DNA of 6,036 nucleotides from an uncultured Victivallaceae bacterium (GCA_934663655.1 CAKUKT010000172.1:1-6036), one strand, 5' to 3'; positions 1 to 6,036 are shown, counted from the stretch's first letter. Notes: generated by a model from the sequence alone, not told the origin. Program-made: numbers and translations.

Positions 1-262
1 GAATCGAACTCGAACCATCACCGTAAAGATCCAGTGAAGTGTAACTCCATCCCAGATATTCATTACCGCCGGTTTGAACGGACGCCGCCGCGGTCCGGGA
101 GGAGACCTCCGCCGCCGCCTTGGCCTCCAGCAGTGCCTCGTTGCGGGCGATGCCGAGACCGCCGACAAAAATAATTCCGAGAATCATCGCGGTAAAAGCG
201 ATCAGCAGCACCGCGAGTTCCATCGTCGCCTGACCGCTCTGCTCTGATCTTCGTCCGTACAT
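1..262 (-). CDS. TadE-like pseudopilin, N-terminal part (runs off the left edge)
   Basis: The 87 visible residues begin MYGRRSEQSGQATMELAVLL. A short basic leader is followed by one hydrophobic helix (about residues 16-36) and then an alanine- and glutamate-rich amphipathic stretch (NEALLEAKAAAE). This is the layout of TadE-family minor pilins of the Tad/Flp system, which are membrane-anchored and processed by a prepilin peptidase. The sequence SG|QATME fits a type IV prepilin cleavage site with glutamate at +5. The ATG at 262-260 follows a good Shine-Dalgarno (GGAAGG, 275-270) and lies 13 bases after the stop of the upstream gene, so it is the third gene of the minus-strand operon. The C-terminal part lies outside the window, so full length and any extra domains are unknown. 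The family call rests on the N-terminus only. Confidence 0.75.
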   Translation of the reverse strand, partial: MYGRRSEQSGQATMELAVLLIAFTAMILGIIFVGGLGIARNEALLEAKAAAEVSSRTAAASVQTGGNEYLGWSYTSLDLYGDGSSSI

Positions 263-275
263 TTGACTTCCTTCC

Positions 276-2258
276 TCAGAAACGCGGCGGTCCCGGTTGC
301 AGATCCGGCCCATCGGTACGGCCGCCGTATCCGTTGCCGCTGCCGCTGCCGCCGCCGGTCATATATTTGACGGTGGGATCAAGTTCATCGTTGCTGATGA
401 CGTGACCATTGGCATCCACCACATAATATGAATATTCGTTCAGATAGACCCGTTCAGCTTCGCCGCCGTTGATGAAGTCCTCCATCCGCACCCGGCCGCC
501 GCCGGCCTCGCCGCCCGCGAGCGCATCGTAGCAACGTTTCGGCTGCTGGAGCCAGCCGGCGCCGGAACGGTTGCCGCTGCTGTACACCTCCTTTTGCCAG
601 TTGTCCTCCCACTTCTCCAGCGAATCACGCCAGCGGCTGTCGAATGACGACTCATTGAATCCCGGATTCCAGCCGTAATAACGGAACCCCGGTCCGTCGG
701 AGAGGTATTCGGTCAGCGCCCGATAAAAGAGATCACATGACGCCGGTGGAGAGTGTTCCGGTTCAAAGAGCGACTCCTCCCCCGCCAGCCAGTTCAGAAA
801 TAAACTCAACGCCGACCACCCCGGACGCATCACTCCGAACCCGTAAGGTATCGGCATATAGGTCGGCAGCAGTGAAGTCCGGTCGAAAACCGGCAATACC
901 AGCGGCAGTTCAATCGGCGCCCGCTCATCGGAAAGTTCCCCCAGCGGCTTTGCAATCGCCCCCGGACGATAATCAGTAGTCGAACTTCCGGCGTCGCCCC
1001 CCGTGTCCCGGCGGCTGCCGATTCTCACCGAACGTGCCGAACGCAACCGTACCGGGTCGCCACGGAAATTCCGGCTCCCCGTCACCCGTCCCGTCAATCC
1101 GAGCGAAACATACCCCTCGACGTAGGCGGCCGGACCCTCGTAAATATACTTGTCCCTGACTTTGCGTCGCAGCGTCACCCCGCCGAACCAGTAATCAAAA
1201 TGTTCGCTGTCGTAATTGTCATATTTGCCGCGATAATATTCCGGGTACCAGGAGAAATCGTAACAGAACCACTTCATATCCGCCGGCAGCGACGCCGCAT
1301 CACGGTAGATCTCCAGATCCGGCTCGTCGGCGGTCAGTTCGCCAAATTCGCGCCGGAGCGCAAATTCCCCGTCGTCGTAACCGACCACCCCGCCATAACC
1401 GGCGGGACCGGTGCGCAGTCCAAGGGTAAAAATCTCGCTTTCGCCGGGGAAATCGGTCAGCGAATAATCGATGTCCCACCACTTCTCGCGATAATCGGCG
1501 TCCCGGAAAGGATAACCGCTGGTATTCTTGACGAATCGGTAGAGTTCGTCCTGCCAGCTGCTCTGAGAGAGATCCGGTGGATCGCTTTCGGCGATCTCAT
1601 CGGCGTGCAGCATAATCCGTTCGTAAAAGGATTCACTCGCCAGTTCCGGCGGGAACACCACCGGATTGTTGCCCATCCGGGAATTGGGAAAGACCGCCAC
1701 CCCCCCGGAAACAATCGCTTCCAACGTCCCGGTGTACGATTCCCGCCAGCGGTAATTGTTGATCACATCCGGAGCCCCGCCCAGCCCCTCCCGGTAACGC
1801 CAGTCATTGCGCAGCAGGTCAATATATTCTTCAAGTTTGCCGTGGGAAGGCAGTCCGTTCGCTTTCGCCGCCTGCTGCGCGGCAGCGAAACCGACCAGCG
1901 GACCGAGAAAGGAGACGCGAGTCTGCATCTCCGTAAGCAGCGCAATCCGCTGCCGGAGCGCAGCTTCACGGCGTTCCGGCGGCGGATACACGGGCAGCGC
2001 CTCCCGCCATTCGGCATCCCCCTCCAGCAGGGTGGCACATGCTTTAATCAGGTTGATTTCCCCGATCAGGTTCAGCGACTCCTTCTGCCATTCGGCTCCG
2101 GCAACCGCCGCCGACTGGTGCGCGGTTTCAACCTTCATTTTCGCCCGGATCACATTGTGGACATCAAAAAGGAACAACAGCGCCACCAGCAGCGCCACCA
2201 GCATGACCACGCCGACAATCAGTACCTGTCCGGAAGCGCCGCGATTGTACTTCTCCAT
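276..2258 (-). CDS. TadG-like protein with a large exported domain of unknown function
   Basis: The protein has 660 residues. Residues ~9-55 match the N-terminal pattern of TadG/TadE-G-like proteins: SGQVLIVGVVMLVALL, a single hydrophobic helix, then an aspartate (FDVHNVIRAKMKVETAH) and an alanine-rich QSAAVAGAEW stretch. That pattern marks a membrane-anchored component of Tad pilus machinery with its bulk outside the cytoplasm. The remaining ~600 residues have no membrane segment and no domain I recognise. They are rich in Tyr, Trp, Gly, Asp and Arg, with a conspicuous aromatic patch near residues 325-350. The tail is a Gly/Ser/Pro-rich, probably disordered stretch (GGGSGSGNGYGGRTDG). Two adjacent starts exist, GTG at 2261 and ATG at 2258. 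I chose ATG, but GGAGG at 2273-2269 lies 7 bases from GTG and 10 from ATG, so GTG is possible. The gene begins right after the stop of the upstream TadE-like gene, implying translational coupling. Operon placement between two TadE-like genes supports the pilus call; the specific role is inference. Confidence 0.75.
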   Translation of the reverse strand: MEKYNRGASGQVLIVGVVMLVALLVALLFLFDVHNVIRAKMKVETAHQSAAVAGAEWQKESLNLIGEINLIKACATLLEGDAEWREALPVYPPPERREAALRQRIALLTEMQTRVSFLGPLVGFAAAQQAAKANGLPSHGKLEEYIDLLRNDWRYREGLGGAPDVINNYRWRESYTGTLEAIVSGGVAVFPNSRMGNNPVVFPPELASESFYERIMLHADEIAESDPPDLSQSSWQDELYRFVKNTSGYPFRDADYREKWWDIDYSLTDFPGESEIFTLGLRTGPAGYGGVVGYDDGEFALRREFGELTADEPDLEIYRDAASLPADMKWFCYDFSWYPEYYRGKYDNYDSEHFDYWFGGVTLRRKVRDKYIYEGPAAYVEGYVSLGLTGRVTGSRNFRGDPVRLRSARSVRIGSRRDTGGDAGSSTTDYRPGAIAKPLGELSDERAPIELPLVLPVFDRTSLLPTYMPIPYGFGVMRPGWSALSLFLNWLAGEESLFEPEHSPPASCDLFYRALTEYLSDGPGFRYYGWNPGFNESSFDSRWRDSLEKWEDNWQKEVYSSGNRSGAGWLQQPKRCYDALAGGEAGGGRVRMEDFINGGEAERVYLNEYSYYVVDANGHVISNDELDPTVKYMTGGGSGSGNGYGGRTDGPDLQPGPPRF

Positions 2259-2263
2259 CACGA

Positions 2264-2803
2264 CTAATCCTCCAGAAAGATTCCCGAATAATCATACATG
2301 GGCACACTCCCGCGGGGTTCCGGATTTTCGGCGATCCCGAACAACCGACCGAGATTGTGATTGAGCAACGGAGCGTTTTTCAGGGTGATGACGGTCGTGT
2401 TTAAACTGTCCCCTCTTCCGCCGTAAAGTTCGATTTCCGGAGCGCCGTTCTGCTGCGGATACCAGTAATCATACCAGACCCCGCTGGCGTCCCCCCGGGT
2501 CATATAGGCTTCGGCGTCCTCTTTTTCATCCCCGCTGGTCGAACCACGGCGCATCCCCGAAATCGGAATCGCCGCCACCCGCGCCCCCCGCAGCGCAAGA
2601 TTGATCCGGTAGCCGAGCGCCATCGCCTTCGACGCGTGAAACGCCGAATAGTGACAGAACAACCGCTCAAGACTCCATTGATAGATCTGCAGCAACGCCA
2701 GAAAAATAAAGAAGAGCAGACACAATGCCGCCATCGCCTCAAACAAGGTGGCCCGGCGCCGGATCAGCCTCCGATGAGACCGCTGTTTAATCTGCATATT
2801 CAT
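2264..2803 (-). CDS. TadE-like single-pass pseudopilin, first gene of the operon
   Basis: The protein has 179 residues from the ATG at 2803. A very basic leader (KQRSHRRLIRRR) precedes ATLFEAMAALCLLFFIFLAL, a glutamate followed by a long hydrophobic helix. Then comes SAFHASKAMALGYR, which resembles the Ala/Arg-rich helix after the membrane segment in TadE proteins. The rest is a small exported domain with no recognised fold. The open frame continues upstream to an ATG at 2884, but the 27 extra residues are unlike a prepilin leader. No ribosome site precedes 2884 or the in-frame ATG at 2827, whereas GGGGA lies 7 bases before 2803. A second ATG at 2797 is also possible. It is followed after two bases (from the GTG) or five bases (from the ATG) by the TadG-like gene. 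The prepilin motif is imperfect: arginine, not glycine, precedes the residue that would place Glu at +5. A general secretion pseudopilin is the main alternative. Confidence 0.6.
   Translation of the reverse strand: MNMQIKQRSHRRLIRRRATLFEAMAALCLLFFIFLALLQIYQWSLERLFCHYSAFHASKAMALGYRINLALRGARVAAIPISGMRRGSTSGDEKEDAEAYMTRGDASGVWYDYWYPQQNGAPEIELYGGRGDSLNTTVITLKNAPLLNHNLGRLFGIAENPEPRGSVPMYDYSGIFLED
2268..2273 (-). promoter_or_regulatory. Shine-Dalgarno site of the TadG-like gene, inside the preceding gene
   Basis: GGAGGA on the minus strand overlaps the last codons of the TadE-like gene and sits just before its TAG stop. It serves the next start at 2261 (GTG) or 2258 (ATG). The arrangement suggests that translation of the two proteins is coupled. 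Confidence 0.7.
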
Positions 2804-2827
2804 CTCTGAATCCCCGCTTCTCCACAT

Positions 2828-2855
2828 ACTATAACCGAAATAACGAAAAAAACAA
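2828..2855 (-). promoter_or_regulatory. Candidate sigma-70-type promoter of the pseudopilin operon
   Basis: On the minus strand, TTGTTT (2855-2850) is separated by 16 bases from TATAGT (2833-2828). The -10 is a 5/6 match to consensus and the -35 only 3/6, with a T-run next to it. Transcription would start near 2821, giving a leader of about 18 bases that contains the GGGGA ribosome site before the ATG at 2803. This agrees with the shorter start chosen for that gene. A second -10-like TATAAT on the same strand (2916-2911) has no convincing -35 partner. Confidence 0.35.
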
Positions 2856-2884
2856 TCTTTTACCCAACCGCGAAGCCGATTCAT

Positions 2885-2913
2885 TTGAAAAAAAAAATAC
2901 CGCAGACTATATT
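2885..2913 (+). promoter_or_regulatory. Probable sigma-70-type promoter of the phosphotransferase gene
   Basis: TTGAAA (2885-2890) and TATATT (2908-2913) are separated by exactly 17 bases. The spacer begins with a run of A. Transcription is predicted to start near 2920, leaving a leader of about 39 bases before the ATG at 2959. Both hexamers differ from consensus by one base. Confidence 0.55.
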
Positions 2914-2946
2914 ATAGAGTTGTGGTTTCAAAGAACTTCTCCTTCA

Positions 2947-2951
2947 GAGGG
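2947..2951 (+). promoter_or_regulatory. Ribosome binding site that fixes the start of the phosphotransferase gene
   Basis: GAGGG lies 7 bases before the ATG at 2959. The open frame extends upstream through a TTG at 2920, but that codon has no ribosome site and coincides with the predicted transcription start. The ATG is therefore preferred. Confidence 0.65.
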
Positions 2952-2958
2952 TGTGATA

Positions 2959-4905
2959 ATGTGGTTCAGGCATGTTGCCGCCTATTCGGGGCTTCTGCTC
3001 TATCCGGTGGCGGCGGCGGCGATTTCCGCAGTACTCACCAAGTGCTGCATCTTTCTGCTGCCGCGTATCGGCCTGATGGACATACCGCGGGGCCGACACG
3101 CTCACAAGGCGCCGACGCCGCGGGGGGGCGGACTCGCTATTGCCGCAGCCTTTTTCATCACCGCCGCCCTGTACTGTCTGGGCGGTCATTTCCGGGATAC
3201 CGCCGCTCATGCCGCCGTCACTCAGACACTGCTTTGTTTTGCCGCTCCGGCGGCAGTAATCCTGATCACCGGATTTTTCGATGACCGTTACGAATTATCA
3301 TCCTACGTCAAACTCGGAGCCCAGATCATCGCTGCGGTGATGGTGTTCTGCTGCGGCAAAGGTTTTTCAGTGATCTGCGGCTACCAGCTGCCGCCGCTGC
3401 TCGGGCTGGTGCTGACGGTGTTCTGGGTGGTCGCCATCATCAACGCCTTCAACCTGATCGACGGGCTGGACGGACTGGCGGCGGGACTCGCGTGCATATC
3501 CTCACTCACGCTGGCCGCCTGGAGCATCATCAGTTCCGGCGATGCCGCGATGGCGGTGGTGATGCTGATCTTTTTCGCCAGCTGCCTCGGTTTCCTCCGC
3601 TACAACTTCTATCCTGCCAAAATTTTCATGGGCGATACCGGCAGTATGTTCATCGGCCTCTTTTTCGCCTGCGTGAGCACCAGTGCGATCTCCAAGACCG
3701 TCACCTTCACCTCGCTGCTGGTACCATTGCTGGCGCTCGGAGTGCCGATCTTCGACGTGGTGCTCGCAATATGGCGGCGCCTGATGCGCAAAATGAACGA
3801 CCCTGAAAACAGCGGCGGCATCATGGAGGGCGATCACGACCATCTCCACCACCGGCTGCTGAAACGCAATCAGGGCAGCAGCAGTAAAACCGCCTGCTAT
3901 CTCTATATCTTCGCCGCCCTGCTCTCCGTCGGCGCCCTGCTGGTGATCCTCGCCGACCGCAAAGCTCCAGCCCTTGTCTATTTTCTGTTGCTCGGCGGCA
4001 TTATCATGACCATCCGGCTGGCGGATATCGAAATTCTCAATTCAATGACGCTGATGCTCAAAGGCATCAACCGGCCACGCCGCAGCACCCTGCTGGTCTC
4101 GGTGCATCCGCTGCTCGATATGTTGATGCTGCTCATCTCCTACACGATCGTCTGTCTGCTGATTTTCGACAATCCGGAGGGATGTTTCGATCCGCTGTCG
4201 CTGACGATACTGCTCACCCCGTTCGTCATCGTGCTCTTCGTCTCCGGGGTTTACCGCACCTTCTGGCTCCGGGCCGGGATCAATCGTTTCTACCTGCTGA
4301 TCAAAATGGTCACGCTGGCGATGGTGCTGGAATTCATCATCGTTTACATCTTCTATATCCAGTCCTGTACTTATTCGCCGTTTCTGCTGTTGCCGGAACG
4401 GGAATTTTTCCTCTCGTTCGTGCTCTTCTACCTGCTGCTGATCATGATGATCGCCGGCGAACGCTTCTTCGTGCGTTACATCGAGAGTTTCGGCCTGCAC
4501 AACATCTATCTCCAGGCCGCCGACGCCTCCGGAGTTAAACGGATCGTCATTCTCGGCGGCGGACTCGGCTGCCGGTTGTTCGCCACCAACCTCTTCTGCC
4601 GCAGAAAGAACGACGTGCTCACGCAAGTGGTCGGCATCATCGATGACAACCGGGCGCTGCGGCACAAAAACGTCTACGGCTTCAATGTGCTCGGCGACAC
4701 CGCCCAGCTTGAGGAGATTCTTGAAAAGACCGGCTTTTCGCACCTGGTGGTAACCATGCAGGACTTGAACTCCCCCGCCCTGAAACGTACCCTGGCTTTC
4801 CTGAACATCCACCCGGAAATCACGGTGAGCTATTTCTTCGTCGGCGAACTCTCTTCGCAGGAGATAGCCGCGATCCGGACGCTGCCGGAGCCGGAAAACG
4901 ATTGA
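2959..4905 (+). CDS. Polyprenyl-phosphate HexNAc-1-phosphate transferase (WecA/TagO type) fused to a CapD/WbpM-like membrane and Rossmann region
   Basis: The protein has 648 residues. Residues 1-360 form a polytopic MraY/WecA/TagO-family enzyme, which moves a sugar-1-phosphate from a UDP-sugar to undecaprenyl phosphate at the inner membrane and so starts a surface glycan or wall polymer. The motifs are all present and in order: DIPRGRHAHKAPTPRGGG (41-58), the Mg-binding DD at 108-109, NAFNLIDGLDGL (162-173), MGDTGS (224-229) and HDHLHHRL (293-300). The last resembles WecA/TagO more than MraY, so the acceptor branch is probably polysaccharide rather than peptidoglycan. Residues ~378-505 contain four more helices, with GVYRTFWLRAGINRF between the second and third. 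Residues ~525-600 are a Rossmann-like unit (RIVILGGGLGCRLF, VVGIIDD, GFNVLGD, HLVVTM). That second half resembles the N-terminal part of FlaA1/WbpM/CapD or WbaP-type proteins, but the protein ends without their dehydratase or sugar-transferase domain. It is transcribed alone in this window, divergent from the pilus operon and convergent with the DeoR gene. The exact sugar cannot be told. Confidence 0.93.
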   Translation: MWFRHVAAYSGLLLYPVAAAAISAVLTKCCIFLLPRIGLMDIPRGRHAHKAPTPRGGGLAIAAAFFITAALYCLGGHFRDTAAHAAVTQTLLCFAAPAAVILITGFFDDRYELSSYVKLGAQIIAAVMVFCCGKGFSVICGYQLPPLLGLVLTVFWVVAIINAFNLIDGLDGLAAGLACISSLTLAAWSIISSGDAAMAVVMLIFFASCLGFLRYNFYPAKIFMGDTGSMFIGLFFACVSTSAISKTVTFTSLLVPLLALGVPIFDVVLAIWRRLMRKMNDPENSGGIMEGDHDHLHHRLLKRNQGSSSKTACYLYIFAALLSVGALLVILADRKAPALVYFLLLGGIIMTIRLADIEILNSMTLMLKGINRPRRSTLLVSVHPLLDMLMLLISYTIVCLLIFDNPEGCFDPLSLTILLTPFVIVLFVSGVYRTFWLRAGINRFYLLIKMVTLAMVLEFIIVYIFYIQSCTYSPFLLLPEREFFLSFVLFYLLLIMMIAGERFFVRYIESFGLHNIYLQAADASGVKRIVILGGGLGCRLFATNLFCRRKNDVLTQVVGIIDDNRALRHKNVYGFNVLGDTAQLEEILEKTGFSHLVVTMQDLNSPALKRTLAFLNIHPEITVSYFFVGELSSQEIAAIRTLPEPEND

Positions 4906-4914
4906 ACCCGTGAA

Positions 4915-4955
4915 TGCCGGGCAACGGCAACCGTGCCGATACGGCCGGTCCGGCA
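4915..4955. repeat. GC-rich inverted repeat just after the phosphotransferase stop
   Basis: TGCCGG (4915-4920) pairs perfectly with CCGGCA (4950-4955). Inside it, CGGCA and TGCCG flank a four-base loop, giving a nested stem. It starts 10 bases after the TGA, a usual place for a transcript-end structure, but no T-run follows. It may stabilise the 3' end of the mRNA or act as a factor-dependent terminator; it may also be a chance feature of GC-rich DNA. Confidence 0.35.
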
Positions 4956-4962
4956 AGGTGGC

Positions 4963-5081
4963 GGCGGAATTGGAGAAGCTGCACCGGATTTCAAACCGAG
5001 TCCACCGGGGGAGGCCCGGTTGCGCGAGCTGTTCAAGCATTCCGGCGCGCCGCGAAGGCCGGACCCGGGGTCAAAATGAAC
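4963..5081. repeat. 119-bp tandem repeat, copy A
   Basis: This full unit starts GGCGGAATTGGAGAAGCTGC and ends with GGTCAAAATGAAC. It differs from copy B at only three positions. It contains a 6-bp stem (ACCGGG 5004-5009 with CCCGGT 5015-5020, loop GGAGG) and a second stem (CCGGC 5042-5046 with GCCGG 5058-5062). Read on the minus strand, it carries a relic of the 3' end of the DeoR-type gene (ATGCTTGAACAGCTC). Confidence 0.95.
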
Positions 5082-5200
5082 GGCGGAATTGGAGAAGCTG
5101 CACCGGATTTCAAACCGAGTCCACCCGGGGAGGCCCGGTTGCACGAGCTGTTCAAGCATTCCGGCGCGCCGCGAAGACCGGACCCGGGGTCAAAATGAAC
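5082..5200. repeat. 119-bp tandem repeat, copy B
   Basis: This full unit directly abuts copies A and C and is about 97% identical to A (three mismatches in 119). Compared with the gene-overlapping copy C, it has two extra bases and several substitutions in the GC-rich segment near 5124-5140. The TGA that ends the DeoR-type protein in copy C is present at 5112-5110 but out of frame with the matching ATG. Confidence 0.95.
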
Positions 5201-5283
5201 GGCGGAATTGGAGAAGCTGCACCGGATTTCAAACCGAGTCCACCGGGACGCCCTGCTGCACGAGCTGTTCAAGCATTCCGGCG
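5201..5283. repeat. Partial tandem repeat copy C, overlapping the 3' end of the DeoR-type gene
   Basis: The first 83 bases of the unit are present (85 in copies A and B). Similarity stops after CATTCCGGCG, where the unique coding sequence of the repressor gene begins. Bases 5229-5283 encode the last residues of the repressor (AGMLEQLVQQGVPVDSV). Since these give a normal DeoR-family C-terminus, this copy is probably the original and A and B are derived from it or from a relative. Confidence 0.9.
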
Positions 5284-5993
5284 TTTTCCGGAGTACGGCG
5301 GGTGATGATAGCGTCGATCTCCTCCCAGCCGACCACCCTGGCAATACCGAAACTGGAAAACTTGCTGTGATCGGCCAGCAGCACCGCTTTGCGGGCATGC
5401 CGGATCATCGTCCGCAATACTGCAGCGATCTGATCGTTGGTGTCGAGCAATCCCCGCTCATCCAGACCGCGGGTTGAAAAAAAGGCCACATCAACCCGGT
5501 ATTGCGCCAGAGCGCTCTCTGTCCGCGAGCCGCAGAGCACCCCCGCCTTGAAATCAAATGATCCCCCCGGCAGGATAACTTCCGGCCCGCCGCCGCCGGC
5601 ATACTTGCGCCGGAGTTCCTCGCTGAGACTGATCGAGTCGGTGATCACGCAGCCGCGTTCGATGTAGGGAAGCATCATCTCCGAAGTGGAACCACCGTGA
5701 AGGAAAATCGCCCCGTCCGCGGGCAGATAGACCGAAGCCCGCCGCGCGATCGCCTGCTTCTCCTCCACGAAGAAGCTGTTGCGTACCGGCAATGGAATCG
5801 AGGCGTTTTCGGCGGTTCCGATCCGACGTATTCCTCCCCGCACCCGACGAACCAACCCGTTTTCAGCCAGAAATGTAAAGTCACGCCGGATGCTCGATTC
5901 ACTGGTGTGCCATATTTCCGCGGCTTCTCCGGTATCAAGGAAGTCGCGACGCTCCATTGCGGCAAGAATTTCTTTCCGACGCTGCTGGTTCAC
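5229..5993 (-). CDS. DeoR/GlpR-family transcriptional repressor
   Basis: The protein has 254 residues, the usual length for this family of DNA-binding repressors that sense phosphorylated sugars or related metabolites. Residues 1-57 are the winged helix-turn-helix: RRKEILAAMERRDFLDTGEA, then the recognition helix in SESSIRRDFTFLAENGLVRR and the wing VRGG. The effector domain follows, with GAIFLHGGSTSEMML (94-108), CVITDSISLSEEL (115-127) and the hallmark AVLLADHSKF (203-212). The start is GTG at 5993, behind a strong GGGAGG about 10 bases upstream, and it places the helix-turn-helix at the normal distance from the N-terminus. The frame is open to the window edge, so a farther start is not formally excluded. 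The gene converges on the phosphotransferase gene; no target operon is visible, so the regulated sugar is unknown. Its last 18 codons lie in a 119-bp tandem repeat. Confidence 0.92.
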   Translation of the reverse strand: MNQQRRKEILAAMERRDFLDTGEAAEIWHTSESSIRRDFTFLAENGLVRRVRGGIRRIGTAENASIPLPVRNSFFVEEKQAIARRASVYLPADGAIFLHGGSTSEMMLPYIERGCVITDSISLSEELRRKYAGGGGPEVILPGGSFDFKAGVLCGSRTESALAQYRVDVAFFSTRGLDERGLLDTNDQIAAVLRTMIRHARKAVLLADHSKFSSFGIARVVGWEEIDAIITRRTPENAGMLEQLVQQGVPVDSV

Positions 5994-6036
5994 TTTTCTG
6001 CTCCCTCCCCCCGCATCGGCTGCCTTCAGGTGAATG

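Larger units (their letters stand above)
4906..5228. other. Convergent intergenic region, mostly tandem repeat
   Basis: This 323-base gap lies between the stop codons of the phosphotransferase (plus) and the DeoR-type gene (minus). It holds a GC-rich inverted repeat next to the phosphotransferase stop, then two complete 119-base repeat units and the start of a third. I see no credible gene. The open frames crossing it change with every unit because 119 is not a multiple of three. No hairpin followed by a T-run, which would mark a standard intrinsic terminator, is visible on either strand. Confidence 0.7.

Noticed and set aside
1200..2267. Plus-strand open frame of 355 codons antisense to the TadG-like gene
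   Set aside because: It is a shadow frame of GC-rich coding DNA. The translation is Arg/His/Gln-rich without domain logic, and the opposite strand has a coherent TadG-type N-terminus, ribosome site and operon spacing.
2804..2884. N-terminal extension of the first TadE-like gene to the ATG at 2884
   Set aside because: There is no ribosome site, a probable promoter lies within it, and the added residues do not resemble a prepilin leader.
4042..5040. Minus-strand open frame of 332 codons opposite the phosphotransferase
   Set aside because: It is antisense to a gene with clear motifs. The predicted product is a low-complexity His/Gln/Glu/Asp-rich sequence typical of reversed membrane-protein codons, and it enters the repeat array.
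5220..5240. tRNA T-arm-like segment (GGTTTGAAATCC on the minus strand) suggesting a tRNA fragment or attachment site
   Set aside because: It has one extra base and changed positions compared with a T-loop, no acceptor stem or anticodon arm around it, and it is explained by the repressor's final codons.
4963..5283. CRISPR array
   Set aside because: Units are 119 bases and nearly identical throughout, with no short repeat/variable spacer pattern and no cas genes nearby.
4910..5305. Plus-strand open frame of 131 codons across the repeat array (and overlapping frames)
   Set aside because: It is open only because the repeated unit lacks stops. The reading frame changes with each 119-base unit, and it overlaps the genuine end of the repressor gene on the other strand.

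Overview
The window is GC-rich chromosomal bacterial DNA with AT-rich gaps at promoters. It holds five protein genes in three blocks. Tad/Flp-type pseudopilin-like genes, a large WecA/TagO-type phosphotransferase and a GC-rich DeoR-family repressor together suggest a Gram-negative-type environmental or gut bacterium. The protein style resembles the Planctomycetes-Verrucomicrobia-Lentisphaerae group (for example Victivallis-like Lentisphaerota). That placement is an impression from the sequences, not a demonstrated assignment.

Left block (1-2803, minus strand): three tightly packed genes transcribed leftwards. In order they are a 179-residue TadE-like single-pass protein, a 660-residue TadG-like protein with a long unrecognised exported domain, and the N-terminal 87 residues of another TadE-like protein that runs off the left edge. 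The gaps are about 5 and 13 bases with strong Shine-Dalgarno sequences, so this is an operon. It probably encodes minor pilins or envelope components of a Tad-like secretion or pilus machine whose ATPase and secretin genes lie outside the window.

Centre (2804-4905): a short AT-rich divergent promoter region, then a plus-strand gene of 648 residues. Its first ~360 residues are a complete polyprenyl-phosphate N-acetylhexosamine-1-phosphate transferase (MraY/WecA/TagO superfamily) with all catalytic motifs. The remaining ~290 residues look like the membrane and Rossmann regions found at the N-terminus of FlaA1/WbpM/CapD-type or WbaP-type polysaccharide proteins, but the catalytic domain that normally follows them is absent. 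This fusion is the most interesting protein in the window.

Right block (4906-6036): the convergent intergenic region carries a 119-bp tandem repeat (two full copies and one partial copy). The partial copy is the 3' end of the DeoR-family repressor gene itself (5229-5993, minus strand). The two full copies therefore look like duplicated and diverged tails of that gene or of a paralogue. No tRNA, rRNA, CRISPR array or insertion sequence was found.
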